This document shows positions 27,129 to 35,090 of a stretch of 64,000 nucleotides of DNA, one piece after another. Under the pieces are notes generated by a model. It saw only the letters and a list, made by a program, of their open reading frames with translations, was not told where the DNA came from and searched no databases. The stretch is from NCBI GenBank assembly GCA_947497145.1, contig CANMFQ010000020.1:1-64000 (forward strand). Direction: 5' to 3'. The stretch comes from an uncultured Flavobacteriaceae bacterium (GTDB lineage: Bacteria; Bacteroidota; Bacteroidia; Flavobacteriales; Flavobacteriaceae). The translations under genes and the position numbers were made by a program. Each line of letters opens with the position of its first letter. The stretch's first letter is position 1.

Positions 27129-27557
27129 TTATAGTTCTAACGTTACTTCCTTTTTAACCTTATGGTACATTAAGCTGGCTTTTATACATTGTTTCAATGC
27201 TGGTATTGGAACTTCTTGGTTTATTTTAAAAAAAATGGCTCTATTCTTTTCATATTCAAATAGTTCTCCGAATACGAGTCTAAATGTTACTACCAATCTA
27301 CTGGTACACTTAAAATACATTTGGTATTGGTCTGGTAATTTTTCTTTCCAGTCTATTCGTAGGGTGCTTCCTTGTTTGGTTACAAAACTAGGCTCTCCCC
27401 ATTTTAGGGTTTCTTCTATAGTTTCAATCTCTGTAATCTCTTTGGCCGTTTCGATAATCAATGCCCTTAAAAATTGCAACTTACCCCCAACAAAGTCGGG
27501 GTAAGTTGCAAATTTTGTTTCAAATTTGGGGTCTGTTTTTATTCTTAAATCAGGCAT
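27129..27557 (-). CDS. DUF1801-family protein
   Basis: 142 residues. The segment IEETLKWGEPSFVTKQGSTLRIDWK followed by a YQMYFKC strand is typical of DUF1801 (YdhG-like) proteins, which have an alpha/beta fold related to iron-chaperone frataxin-like folds; no biochemical role is established here. Its start overlaps the previous gene by 8 bases (27550-27557), implying translational coupling with the GyrI-like protein and the WYL regulator. Confidence 0.75.
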   Translation of the reverse strand: MPDLRIKTDPKFETKFATYPDFVGGKLQFLRALIIETAKEITEIETIEETLKWGEPSFVTKQGSTLRIDWKEKLPDQYQMYFKCTSRLVVTFRLVFGELFEYEKNRAIFFKINQEVPIPALKQCIKASLMYHKVKKEVTLEL

Positions 27558-28023
27558 CTATTTCACTTTTAATACCCACGTAGATATCTACCGCTGCAGC
27601 TGCTGGGTTTTGCGCTTTTTCACCATAAACTTCAAAATCTGCAGCGTACACTCTGTTTAGGTCTTTTTGCCAAATTTCTGTCCAAGTATCATAGATAATA
27701 CCTTTACTTAGGTCTCCTTTAGAAACAAATTTAGCATAAGTACCACCTTTAAAAGACTGTCCTACCATGCCAGGTGGAATAGTTTCTAAGGAACTTACTC
27801 TACACCCTAAAATGGTGTCATAGGGAGCGGTATGGTCTCCTTCATAGTTGGTGTAAATAGAAAGGATACTTGTGTCAATTTTGTTTGGAATTTTTTCGGC
27901 AATTCTTTCTGACATAAATTTACCCCAAAGCTCACCAATATCTTGAGCAGCTTGCTTGTTGTTATTACTAGTTCTTACCGCGATTCCGATTACCTTAAAT
28001 GATTTAATTGTTACTTTTTGCAT
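27550..28023 (-). CDS. GyrI-like / effector-binding-domain protein
   Basis: 157 residues from ATG 28023 (MQKVTIKSFKVIGIAVRT); the open frame starts 8 codons earlier but the later start suits the family better. The pattern IGELWGKFM...DTSILSIYTNYEGDHTAPYDTILGCRV...GGTYAKFVSKG is the GyrI-like small-molecule-binding (SOUL/BmrR C-terminal) fold without a DNA-binding domain. Such stand-alone domains bind hydrophobic or cationic small molecules. Middle gene of a three-gene unit with a WYL regulator and DUF1801. Confidence 0.82.
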   Translation of the reverse strand: MQKVTIKSFKVIGIAVRTSNNNKQAAQDIGELWGKFMSERIAEKIPNKIDTSILSIYTNYEGDHTAPYDTILGCRVSSLETIPPGMVGQSFKGGTYAKFVSKGDLSKGIIYDTWTEIWQKDLNRVYAADFEVYGEKAQNPAAAAVDIYVGIKSEIDA

Positions 28024-28060
28024 AGTTGTTTTTTTTATTCCATACAAATGTAGCTATGGC

Positions 28061-28786
28061 TTATGTCAAAGGTGTGTCAGGGGTGCTTTCCCATTTTTTT
28101 CTTGCTTGTTCAAAATACTCTTGAAGTGATATTTTATGGGGTTCAAAGCAATTGTTTGAAATAGAAATATGTTGCATGCAATCTAATCTAAAGGCTCTAA
28201 AGTCATTCCTTAATCTGCAAAAAGCAATCAAAATCCAATTATCTTGGGTATGAATAAGAGCAAATGGTTCAATAGCTCTATTACTTTGTTTGTTTTGAAG
28301 TGAGTGGTAATTTAAATCTATGATTTGATAATTGGTTATTGCAGATTGTAGCTGAATAAGATAATCGCTGGTTTTTTCTGATGGAATATTTGTTCTTATT
28401 TGTAATCGTTTACTAAGAAGCTCAGTTTTGTTTTTTTGCGTGTGTTTTAAGACTGATTTAATTTTCTCAACGGCATTTTTATAGTGGTCCGCAAGCGATT
28501 TGTCTCTGTTTTGTACAATGATATGTTCAGCAGTAATTAATGCATTTGCTTCTTGTTGGGTAAACATTACTGGGGGCAGTGTGTAACCTTCTAGTATTGA
28601 ATATCCTTTTCCTTCCTCAGTAATTATGGGTATTCCTGACTTTTCTAAGGTTCTTATATCTCTATAAACCGTTCTTATACTTATGTTGTGTTTTTCGGCA
28701 ATAGTCCTGGCTGTTACAATGCGTTTAGATTGTAATTGGGTCATTATTGCGGTTAATCTAGCAAGTCTGGGTTTGTCTTCTGCCAT
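28061..28786 (-). CDS. HTH/WYL-domain transcriptional regulator (YafY type)
   Basis: 241 residues: an N-terminal DeoR-like winged helix (TARTIAEKHNISIRTVYRDIRTLEKSGIPI) and a C-terminal WYL domain beginning IDLNYHSLQNK and including EPFALIHTQDNWILIAFCR. First gene of the unit with the GyrI-like and DUF1801 genes (37 bases to the next). This trio is a recurrent Bacteroidetes arrangement; the regulator probably controls it in response to a ligand or nucleic acid bound by the WYL domain. Confidence 0.85.
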   Translation of the reverse strand: MAEDKPRLARLTAIMTQLQSKRIVTARTIAEKHNISIRTVYRDIRTLEKSGIPIITEEGKGYSILEGYTLPPVMFTQQEANALITAEHIIVQNRDKSLADHYKNAVEKIKSVLKHTQKNKTELLSKRLQIRTNIPSEKTSDYLIQLQSAITNYQIIDLNYHSLQNKQSNRAIEPFALIHTQDNWILIAFCRLRNDFRAFRLDCMQHISISNNCFEPHKISLQEYFEQARKKWESTPDTPLT

Positions 28787-28962
28787 TGGAGTTTTTTTGT
28801 TTTTTGCACAAGGCTAGGGTAAGCTCCTTAAGAACTGTGTAGACTAATTTGCTAGCATACGGTTCAGGTGTTTTTACTGTTTTTGAATGAATAAGGTGGG
28901 TTTAAATATAGGTCATCTGTGCAAATTTACCTTCTTCATTAGGGTAAATAGTTCGTATTGAT

Positions 28963-29154
28963 TTAGTACAAATTTTGCTGAGCATCTCTATTTTCTTTGT
29001 GATACTGTTCTTTTATTTTTTTGAATTCTGTTTGTTTTTCCTCCTCAGTCAATTTTTGATGCTGTTTTAGGCGGTTTTTAAGTGCTATATATTTTTCTTT
29101 TAATGACTTTAAATGGTCTTTTTGTCCATCAGAATGTAATTTCAATGCCTCCAT
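28963..29154 (-). CDS. Small charged coiled-coil protein, hypothetical
   Basis: 63 residues, mostly Lys/Glu/Gln with heptad-like spacing (HLKSLKEKYIALKNRLKQHQKLTEEEKQTEFKKIKEQYHKENRD), so a continuous helix or coiled coil is likely. No family recognised. The composition and clean stop are compatible with a real small gene, but proof is limited. Confidence 0.5.
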   Translation of the reverse strand: MEALKLHSDGQKDHLKSLKEKYIALKNRLKQHQKLTEEEKQTEFKKIKEQYHKENRDAQQNLY

Positions 29155-29259
29155 ACTAATTTATTACGCTATTTTAATACCTACTTTTTAAATACAGGTG
29201 AAGTTTTTTGTTTCTGTCTCCTCATGCTAGCGCTTACTGGTCATACGTAGCCATCTCCA

Positions 29260-29338
29260 TAGTATTGGCAAAGCAGCTGGTTCAGTCAAAACCGTCCTCA
29301 TGTTGGGGCGTAACTATCATACGAAGGGGTAGTTATTG
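29260..29338 (-). repeat. D-family repeat, copy D2
   Basis: 79 bases aligned with D1 and D3. The stop codon of the 330-residue gene (29333-29335) lies inside its first six bases on the gene strand, so the repeat supplies the gene's terminator codon. In this copy an AACTA/TAGTT arm pair replaces the ACTAC/GTAGT pair of D3. Confidence 0.8.
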
Positions 29339-30325
29339 TGCATCGTTTTTTATCAAATATTTAAATCCGCAATTAGTATTAATCTCTTTATAGTCTTTTA
29401 GTTTGTCCAAATCTCCTTTATTCTCAACTGGATAAAATGTTTGTACTCTGAAATAGTCTATTCGCTTATTCCCTTTTAAGTATTTTGTAAAAGGTCTGAA
29501 CCAGATAGCATAAATTTTCTTATTAAATATAATATTCAAACTTCGGTTATTAAATGTATTGCTTTCAGGTATTTTTTTATAACACTCAATTGCATTTAAT
29601 AAAAAGTCAGGAATACTCTTAAATCCTACGTTTTCGTCAAAATGGTAAGACTTGTCGGTTTGATGTTCTTTTATTTGTTCCGAAAAGTGCCTGAACATTG
29701 TATGAACATAAGTAAATCCATCAATTAATATGTTTTCGCCATTTAGTTCAGTCGTTTCTTGTTCTTTCCCTAATTCTTGATAAAATTCTTTTACTAAAAG
29801 ATAAATATATTTTCCGTGAAGGGTTAATGACTTTTTTAAATATTCTTTGCGATTACTTCCAATTCGTAATCTTTCACAATATTTGTCTAATTTTTTTAAT
29901 TGATATTTTGTTTCTTGAGAAACGTAATTAATTAATTTACTTCCGTTTAATTTGTCACTTATGAATAAATTCCAATCATCGTATTCTTTTTGTAAAAATG
30001 CTACATCGATACGTTTTCTTTCAATGGGAATTTCTCCATTAAAGTTGAATACTTTTTTGTTTCCGTTTAAATCGTTGAAGTAAAGTAAATATCTATTTCT
30101 GAAAACATATTCTTTACAAGAACTATAATCGTGAATATTCAAGTCTTTTTCTCCTTTAGCATTTCGAAGACCTTCTACAATTCTACAAACAAACTGTTGT
30201 TCCGCTAAACTAATTTCTTTATTTGCAAATACTCTGCCAGCAAGAGTTTGAACAATTTTGTCAAAATCCGCAGGTTTTTCACTTTGGGTATTAATTGACT
30301 GCAATTTTTCTCTTGTGTAATTCAT
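29333..30325 (-). CDS. Hypothetical protein of 330 residues
   Basis: No signal peptide or membrane segment. Predominantly helical and Lys/Tyr/Phe-rich, with a late segment IYAIWFRPFTKYLKGNKRIDYFRVQTFYPVENKG. I do not recognise the family. Visibly more AT-rich than the PUL and the fad genes. U2 lies directly upstream and its stop lies within D2, so it is a single-gene cassette of the same design as its neighbours. Confidence 0.65.
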   Translation of the reverse strand: MNYTREKLQSINTQSEKPADFDKIVQTLAGRVFANKEISLAEQQFVCRIVEGLRNAKGEKDLNIHDYSSCKEYVFRNRYLLYFNDLNGNKKVFNFNGEIPIERKRIDVAFLQKEYDDWNLFISDKLNGSKLINYVSQETKYQLKKLDKYCERLRIGSNRKEYLKKSLTLHGKYIYLLVKEFYQELGKEQETTELNGENILIDGFTYVHTMFRHFSEQIKEHQTDKSYHFDENVGFKSIPDFLLNAIECYKKIPESNTFNNRSLNIIFNKKIYAIWFRPFTKYLKGNKRIDYFRVQTFYPVENKGDLDKLKDYKEINTNCGFKYLIKNDAQ

Positions 30326-30348
30326 TTCGTTGATTTGGGTAAATGTTG

Positions 30349-30425
30349 CCCAACAATTGTATATACCTACTCAAGTACGTATATTTCTTTTTTAGAATTA
30401 CTAATTTAGGGTTTTTTAAGCACTT
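30349..30425 (-). repeat. U-family repeat, copy U2
   Basis: Upstream of the 330-residue gene. It has the hairpin with CA loop (ATATACCTACT pairing with AGTACGTATAT, one C/C mismatch at a different position from U1). The gene-proximal end reads GTTGGGC within GTTGGGCAAC. Different bases but the same stem in U1 and U2 suggests that the structure is kept. Confidence 0.65.
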
Positions 30426-30467
30426 GTAGCTGTACGAAATATATGACAGCCAGTATAGTCTAGTTTT

Positions 30468-30485
30468 ATGCATTTGCAAATGCAT
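30468..30485. repeat. 18-bp perfect palindrome between D3 and U2
   Basis: ATGCATTTGCAAATGCAT is self-complementary and is followed by a second degenerate copy (TGCATTGCAAACGCAT) to 30508. It lies in the spacer between the D and U repeats; function unknown. Confidence 0.6.
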
Positions 30486-30514
30486 GTGAAGTGCATTGCA
30501 AACGCATAGCTCTA

Positions 30515-30593
30515 TAGTATTAGCAAAGTAGCCGGTTCAGTCAACACCGCCATCATGTTGGGTCGTACCGACTACACGAAGGGGTAGTTATTG
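30515..30593 (-). repeat. D-family repeat, copy D3
   Basis: 79 bases starting about 14 bases after the stop of the small membrane protein gene. On the gene strand a GTAGTCGGT arm can pair with ACCGGCTAC (one T-G), enclosing an inner CAACA/TGTTG stem, a two-level hairpin. The pairing is best in this copy and weaker in D1 and D2. Confidence 0.8.
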
Positions 30594-30606
30594 AGCAACC
30601 TTTTTA

Positions 30607-30900
30607 CTACAGAAATAATTTCCATATTTCCAAAAACAAAAGTAATATTGACAAAATAGATAGACTTAAAGTTTGGATTATTGTTTTCAAGTTCTCTTTT
30701 TTAAAAATTGAAATGATTGATAATATGAAAGAAGTTATTCCTATAACAACGTAATCGAGATGCATTAGATGTTTAATTCCATATAATGCTTGTGTCTTTC
30801 CGGTTGCGGTTTGGTATCCGTCAAATAAATCATATTGGATGTAAATAGCAATCGAAATTCCGATTAGACTTATAATTATGGAAATTTTAGAAATGAGCAT
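30607..30900 (-). CDS. Small membrane protein, hypothetical
   Basis: 97 residues with three hydrophobic segments (ISIIISLIGISIAIYIQYDL, YVVIGITSFILSIISIF, TLSLSILSILLLFLEIW). No family recognised. Its ATG overlaps the stop of the gene upstream in a TAATG junction, so the two are translationally coupled and probably work together. D3 follows its stop. Confidence 0.65.
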   Translation of the reverse strand: MLISKISIIISLIGISIAIYIQYDLFDGYQTATGKTQALYGIKHLMHLDYVVIGITSFILSIISIFKKENLKTIIQTLSLSILSILLLFLEIWKLFL

Positions 30901-31349
30901 TATTGTCCAGCGTTTTTGTTCAACAACTCTTTCTCATAACTCGTCCGAAATCCGATATAAGTAATTTCCTGAATTTTGATTCTTTCATTCTCAATCCATT
31001 CCGCATCCGCATTCAGTAATTTTAATTCCACTTTATTTTCCGATATATTTTCAATCCGACCAACAAAATATGAATCATCATCAGATTCTTTAAATAGTGC
31101 AATCAATACTTCGTTTTTCAATTCCGATAAACATTCGAACATACTATTCATTTTTTTGAGTGGCAGTTTTCCGATAAATTTGGCATAGTTGTTATTCTCT
31201 ATTTCACTTAATTCTTCTTCGTCCCATTCACGATATTTGGCAATTTCGTAATTTCTGATTATTACAAACCCATCAAATTCTTTAGTCTCATTGAAGCAAA
31301 TAAAAATAAAGATTTTTTCATTTGATTTTAAACAAATTCCAGAATACAA
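30900..31349 (-). CDS. Hypothetical soluble protein; natural start probably further upstream
   Basis: 149 residues from a TTG at 31349. The in-frame sequence upstream (KNRIPIHVDLQPNRDELYSGIC) is convincing protein and runs back to an ATC at 31421-31419, just after a TAA; ATC AAG AAA ATA CAG would be a normal start if the first codon were ATG. So either ATC is used, or the start codon has mutated. The product is acidic and beta-rich (WDEEELSEIENNNYAKFIGK); no family recognised. Coupled by a TAATG overlap to the small membrane protein gene. Confidence 0.6.
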   Translation of the reverse strand: MYSGICLKSNEKIFIFICFNETKEFDGFVIIRNYEIAKYREWDEEELSEIENNNYAKFIGKLPLKKMNSMFECLSELKNEVLIALFKESDDDSYFVGRIENISENKVELKLLNADAEWIENERIKIQEITYIGFRTSYEKELLNKNAGQ

Positions 31350-31435
31350 TTCGTCACGATTTGGCTGTAAATCGACATGAATTGGAATTCTGTTTTTGAT
31401 GGTTTCCTGTATTTTCTTGATTTAGTCAAATGCCT

Positions 31436-31520
31436 CACAACAATTGTACACCCGTACTCAAGCACCATATTTTTTTAGGAACACTAATCTAAGGGATTTT
31501 TAATAGGTTTAAAAGTATTT
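31436..31520 (-). repeat. U-family repeat, copy U3
   Basis: Almost the same sequence as U1 4.6 kb away in its right half (TTTTTTTAGGAACACTAATC, TAAGGGATTTTTAATA, TTTAAAAGTATTT) but with the hairpin arm changed (CGTACTCAAGCACC). It lies upstream of the two-gene cassette that ends with D3. Confidence 0.7.
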
Positions 31521-31660
31521 GTTGCTGTAGCGGATTAATTTTTAATTCATAACAGCAGCTAGTTGCTATTTAAAAACTAAGCGTTACCGTATAGAATTTC
31601 TATTAAGCTAGCTTAAAGATTGTTTCGATATATGAATCAGGGAGATATTTATCTTTAGTC

Positions 31661-31707
31661 TGAATGTCCCTGATTGTAGTTGACCGTTTGTAGTTATTAA
31701 TTTCATT
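31661..31707 (+). repeat. Repeat flanking the AHG operon, downstream copy
   Basis: TGAATGTCCCTGATTGTAGT continuing to 31707 matches 39682-39730 at about 80% in the same orientation. The two copies bracket the eight-kilobase AHG operon (31881-39608). Between this copy and the operon end lies a TCTTGTTTCCTCTTCTCTCC-type pyrimidine tract (31766-31815). Confidence 0.6.
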
Positions 31708-31880
31708 GTTAAAAATAGTGATAATTGGCTTGTTTTTCAATAGGTATTGATTTCCATTAGTCATGTTTCTTGAATCTTGTTTCCTCTTCTCTCCTCTCTC
31801 TGCTCTTTTCTTTCTTCTAGTTTTATACGTCACACTAAAAAATGCCCGTGATTATGGGGGAAGTCTAATGAGTTTTTAAG

Positions 31881-32903
31881 TCAATTTAACCCATTACCAT
31901 AAGCAATAACAAGAATACCTATTATCATACAAGATAGGCCAGCGTATAGTATGTTTTTTGCTTTACTAGATGCATTTACCCATTCATTGGTAACAATACC
32001 ACTTACAATTGCCGTTGCTACAGAAGCTGTATTGAAAATGGCATAGCCAACAGTATTACCAGAAGCTCCTAGTTTTGATGCGGCATATGCAAAAAGGGCA
32101 GAGGCAGCGTAATGAAAGAATGCCATTACCAAAATTAGAAAAAGGTTTTTACCCAGAGCACTGGTATTAAAACCTCCCCAAGCTTTTTTTGCATTTAATT
32201 GCCAAAGGAAATAGGCGGTCATTACAATACCACCACTAATAAAAATAGGGAACATAATGGCTACGGCTGTAATCCAATCGGCATTTCCTTGGGCGGTACT
32301 TGCTTGGTGTAAGTAAGGTCTTCCCACGGCATTTGCATAGCTAAAGCCTGTTGCTAAAAGTCCGCCAATAACGGCAATTAGTATGCCTGTGGTCATTGAG
32401 CCCTTATCGGTGTTTTTTTGTGTTGTTTCAGCTATTTTTTCTTCATCTTTTTCTCGGGTTAGGCCTGCTTTTCCATTTAGTATGATACCGAGTAATACCA
32501 CAATAATTCCAATAATCACAAAAGTGAGTACGTGGATAGGAGGTAGACCGTCAACAGCAAATGGTAGCAGTGAACCTATAAGAATAACCGTGCCAATAAA
32601 AATGGAAAACCCAAGTGATAAACCAATGTAATTGATAGCTTTACTCCACATCATAACGCCAATGCCCCATAAGAAACTGGCTAGTCCCATTTTTATCCAA
32701 ATATCCGTTGGCATGTTACCAAATATCTCACCAAAGCCTTTTATTAGTGTTAATGAAGCGCTAATTGGAACTACAAACATGGTGAGTAGAAAAAAAATGC
32801 TCCATGTATTTTCATACTTAAAGCCTTTTGTGAATTTTTCTGGAAGTGCATAAAGCCCTAACATTAATCCGGCAAAAATTGCCCATAAAACTCCTTCGGT
32901 CAT
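31881..32903 (-). CDS. RhaT-family (DMT superfamily) sugar-proton symporter, probable anhydrogalactose carrier
   Basis: 340 residues with about ten membrane helices, no signal peptide, and the length and repeat layout of the L-rhamnose/H+ symporter family (GLMLGLYALPEKFTKGFKYENTW at the start; internal soluble loop ~150-170 between the two five-helix halves). No rhamnose catabolic gene is nearby; the seven upstream genes handle 3,6-anhydrogalactose. By context it is proposed to import AHG, L-galactose or a related deoxy/anhydro sugar across the inner membrane. Last gene of the operon, 42 bases after the epimerase gene. Confidence 0.85.
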   Translation of the reverse strand: MTEGVLWAIFAGLMLGLYALPEKFTKGFKYENTWSIFFLLTMFVVPISASLTLIKGFGEIFGNMPTDIWIKMGLASFLWGIGVMMWSKAINYIGLSLGFSIFIGTVILIGSLLPFAVDGLPPIHVLTFVIIGIIVVLLGIILNGKAGLTREKDEEKIAETTQKNTDKGSMTTGILIAVIGGLLATGFSYANAVGRPYLHQASTAQGNADWITAVAIMFPIFISGGIVMTAYFLWQLNAKKAWGGFNTSALGKNLFLILVMAFFHYAASALFAYAASKLGASGNTVGYAIFNTASVATAIVSGIVTNEWVNASSKAKNILYAGLSCMIIGILVIAYGNGLN

Positions 32904-32945
32904 AATATATGTTTTTAGTTGGTCATGGTTAATGACTGTTGGTTA

Positions 32946-33989
32946 TTACCATTTGAATTTAAAAATAGTACTGCTATTGTAGGTTTCTCCTTTTTTTAGA
33001 ATGCTCTTGGGCGCATTGGGTAAATTAGGACCATTGGGATAGCGATGTGTTTCACAGCAAAATGCCCTGTATTTTCCGTACTGCTGACCTGATTCACGCT
33101 GCAAAAGATTGGAGGTGTATTTGCCTGTATAAAAAAGCATTCCGGGTTCAGTGGTGGCAATTTCTAATGAACGTCCGCTCAGAGGATCTTTAATTTTGGC
33201 TATATTTTTTAAAGCGAATTCTTTTTCTTCAAAGAGATAGAAGTGCTCAAAACCATCACCCATACGTTGATGTACCTCACCAATAACTTTTTCATTTCGC
33301 AAATCGTCATCAGCACCAATAACGGAAATATTTTCTCCTGTGGCAGCTCCTGAATTATCCCAAACCTGTTTTTTATTAGCCTGAATTTGAACCGTATGAT
33401 TTTCAATACTAGTGGTAAACCCAGCTAGGTTAAAATAACTGTGATTAGTTATGGTAAAAGGCGTATCGGCATCTGTAACGGCTTTGTACTTAATTTGAAG
33501 TTCATTGTCATTATTGAGTGAAAATGTAACACTAACCGTCACATTACCGGGAAAACCTTCCTCCAAATGGGTACTGCGCAATGCCATTTCTACTTGTGCT
33601 AGTTCTTTTACTATGGGTTGCGCTAACCACAAGCGTTTGTCAAAACCAAGGGTGCCGCCATGCAAATTATTAGCACCACAATTTGCTGCCAGCGGATAAT
33701 TTTTGCCATTAAGGGTAAAACTAGCATCTTTTATTTGTGAGCAATAACGCCCAATTGTACCTCCAAAATAAGGCGAATTATTATTATAATCTTCTGAAAA
33801 ATAATTTTTTAGGGTGTCAAAACCACATGCAATTTCTTGCGGGTCGCCATTTTGTTGCGGTACAATAATAGATGTTATGGTAGCACCATAATTAGAAATT
33901 TTTACCTGCATGCCCTTATCGTTTTCTAAGGTATACAGTTGTACGTCATGTTCTTTATGCGTTCCAAAATAGGTTTCCGTAGTGTGCAT
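32946..33989 (-). CDS. galM: Aldose 1-epimerase
   Basis: 347 residues, the usual length. Substrate residues are seen in NNLHGGTLGFDKRLW and ITNHSYFNLAG (catalytic His), with a late acidic segment EPGMLFYTGKYTSN and a C-terminal FCCETHRYPNGPN loop. It interconverts alpha and beta anomers of aldoses such as galactose. No signal peptide, so cytosolic. In this operon it would supply the right anomer of galactose or of the aldehyde sugar released by the GH117 enzymes. It follows the cycloisomerase gene by 9 bases. Confidence 0.93.
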   Translation of the reverse strand: MHTTETYFGTHKEHDVQLYTLENDKGMQVKISNYGATITSIIVPQQNGDPQEIACGFDTLKNYFSEDYNNNSPYFGGTIGRYCSQIKDASFTLNGKNYPLAANCGANNLHGGTLGFDKRLWLAQPIVKELAQVEMALRSTHLEEGFPGNVTVSVTFSLNNDNELQIKYKAVTDADTPFTITNHSYFNLAGFTTSIENHTVQIQANKKQVWDNSGAATGENISVIGADDDLRNEKVIGEVHQRMGDGFEHFYLFEEKEFALKNIAKIKDPLSGRSLEIATTEPGMLFYTGKYTSNLLQRESGQQYGKYRAFCCETHRYPNGPNLPNAPKSILKKGETYNSSTIFKFKW

Positions 33990-33998
33990 ATGTATAAT

Positions 33999-35090
33999 TT
34001 ATTGTTGATATGGTTGTAGTTTTTGCCAATCAAAAACAACACCTATACCCGGTTCATTTGGTGCAACGGCTCTGTGGTTTTCTACAACCAGAGGTCTTTT
34101 CGTATATTGGTCAATAGGAAAGCTATGTACTTCTAACCAACCGGCATTGGGTTGAGCCGATACCAAACTTACGTGTAGCTCTTGCATACCATGAGAACAG
34201 GCAGGAATATGCTGTGTAGCCGCCAATTTGGCTGCTTTTAACCATCCGGTAATGCCTCCGCAATTGGAAGCGTCGGGTTGTAGAAAAGAAAGTTTAGCTT
34301 GGTCTATTGCGTATTCAAATTCATGAATGGTATGCAGGTTTTCACCCATGGCTAATGGAAAATTGGTTGCGTTAGCAATTTGAGCAAATCCTTGGTAGTT
34401 ATCGGGAATAATAGGTTCTTCAAACCAAGTAATGTCATATTTCCGAAACTTTTTTATAGCTTCGATCGCCTTTTCAACAGTCATAGAATAATTGGCATCT
34501 ACCATAAATGTGATATCAGAACCAATGTATTCACGTACCGCTTTTATGCGCTCAATATCTTCATCAAGGTTTTCGCGACCTATTTTAATTTTGACAGCAT
34601 TAAAACCTGCCGCCAAATAGCTTTCCATATTCTTTAAAAGTTTAGGAATGGGAAATTGTAAATCAATTCCGCCGCAATACGCTTTGCAGGTATTGTCTGC
34701 GCCACCAGCCATTTTCCATAGAGGTTGTGCTGCTTTTTTACATTTAATATCCCACAGTGCAATGTCAATAGTTGACATTGCAAATGAGGCAATACCACCG
34801 CGACCCACATAATGAATGTGCCATTCCATAGCGTCATAAATTTCATCAATAGCAGTAGCATCTTTTTGTAGTAAAAAAGGCGCTAAATCATGTTGAATCA
34901 TTGCTTTTATCGCATGCCCTCCTTTACCACCAGTATAGGTATACCCTGTTCCTTGAATTCCATCTACGAGGGTAATAGTTGTAGTTATTAACTCAAAATG
35001 AGTATGGTCACCATGTTTTGCATCGTTCATCACCTCGGGTAGTGGTACACGAAAGAGCTTACAGTCAATAGTTTTTATGTTTGTATCCAT
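33999..35090 (-). CDS. Enolase-superfamily enzyme, probable 3,6-anhydro-L-galactonate cycloisomerase
   Basis: 363 residues, mandelate racemase/muconate lactonising type. The active-site set is complete: Lys167 and Lys169 (KIKI), metal ligands Asp198 (VDAN), Glu224 (FEEP) and Glu250 (GEN), and a His300-Asp273 dyad (SHG, QPDAS). Two functions fit the fold: sugar-acid dehydratase or cycloisomerase. The directly adjoining aldehyde dehydrogenase (the stop and start are contiguous at 35091/35090) and the two GH117 genes favour the reaction known from agar degraders, anhydrogalactonate to 2-keto-3-deoxygalactonate. The assignment is by context and fold, not by sequence identity. Confidence 0.82.
   Translation of the reverse strand: MDTNIKTIDCKLFRVPLPEVMNDAKHGDHTHFELITTTITLVDGIQGTGYTYTGGKGGHAIKAMIQHDLAPFLLQKDATAIDEIYDAMEWHIHYVGRGGIASFAMSTIDIALWDIKCKKAAQPLWKMAGGADNTCKAYCGGIDLQFPIPKLLKNMESYLAAGFNAVKIKIGRENLDEDIERIKAVREYIGSDITFMVDANYSMTVEKAIEAIKKFRKYDITWFEEPIIPDNYQGFAQIANATNFPLAMGENLHTIHEFEYAIDQAKLSFLQPDASNCGGITGWLKAAKLAATQHIPACSHGMQELHVSLVSAQPNAGWLEVHSFPIDQYTKRPLVVENHRAVAPNEPGIGVVFDWQKLQPYQQ

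Noticed and set aside
22314-31520. A firm call of a chromosomal integron
   Set aside because: No integrase is seen, the D-U spans are too long, and only some ends fit GTTRRRY; reported as a hypothesis only.
31603-31833. A 76-codon minus-strand ORF
   Set aside because: Its N-terminus is a translation of the TCTTG pyrimidine tract and its centre is the flanking repeat; no coding character beyond that.
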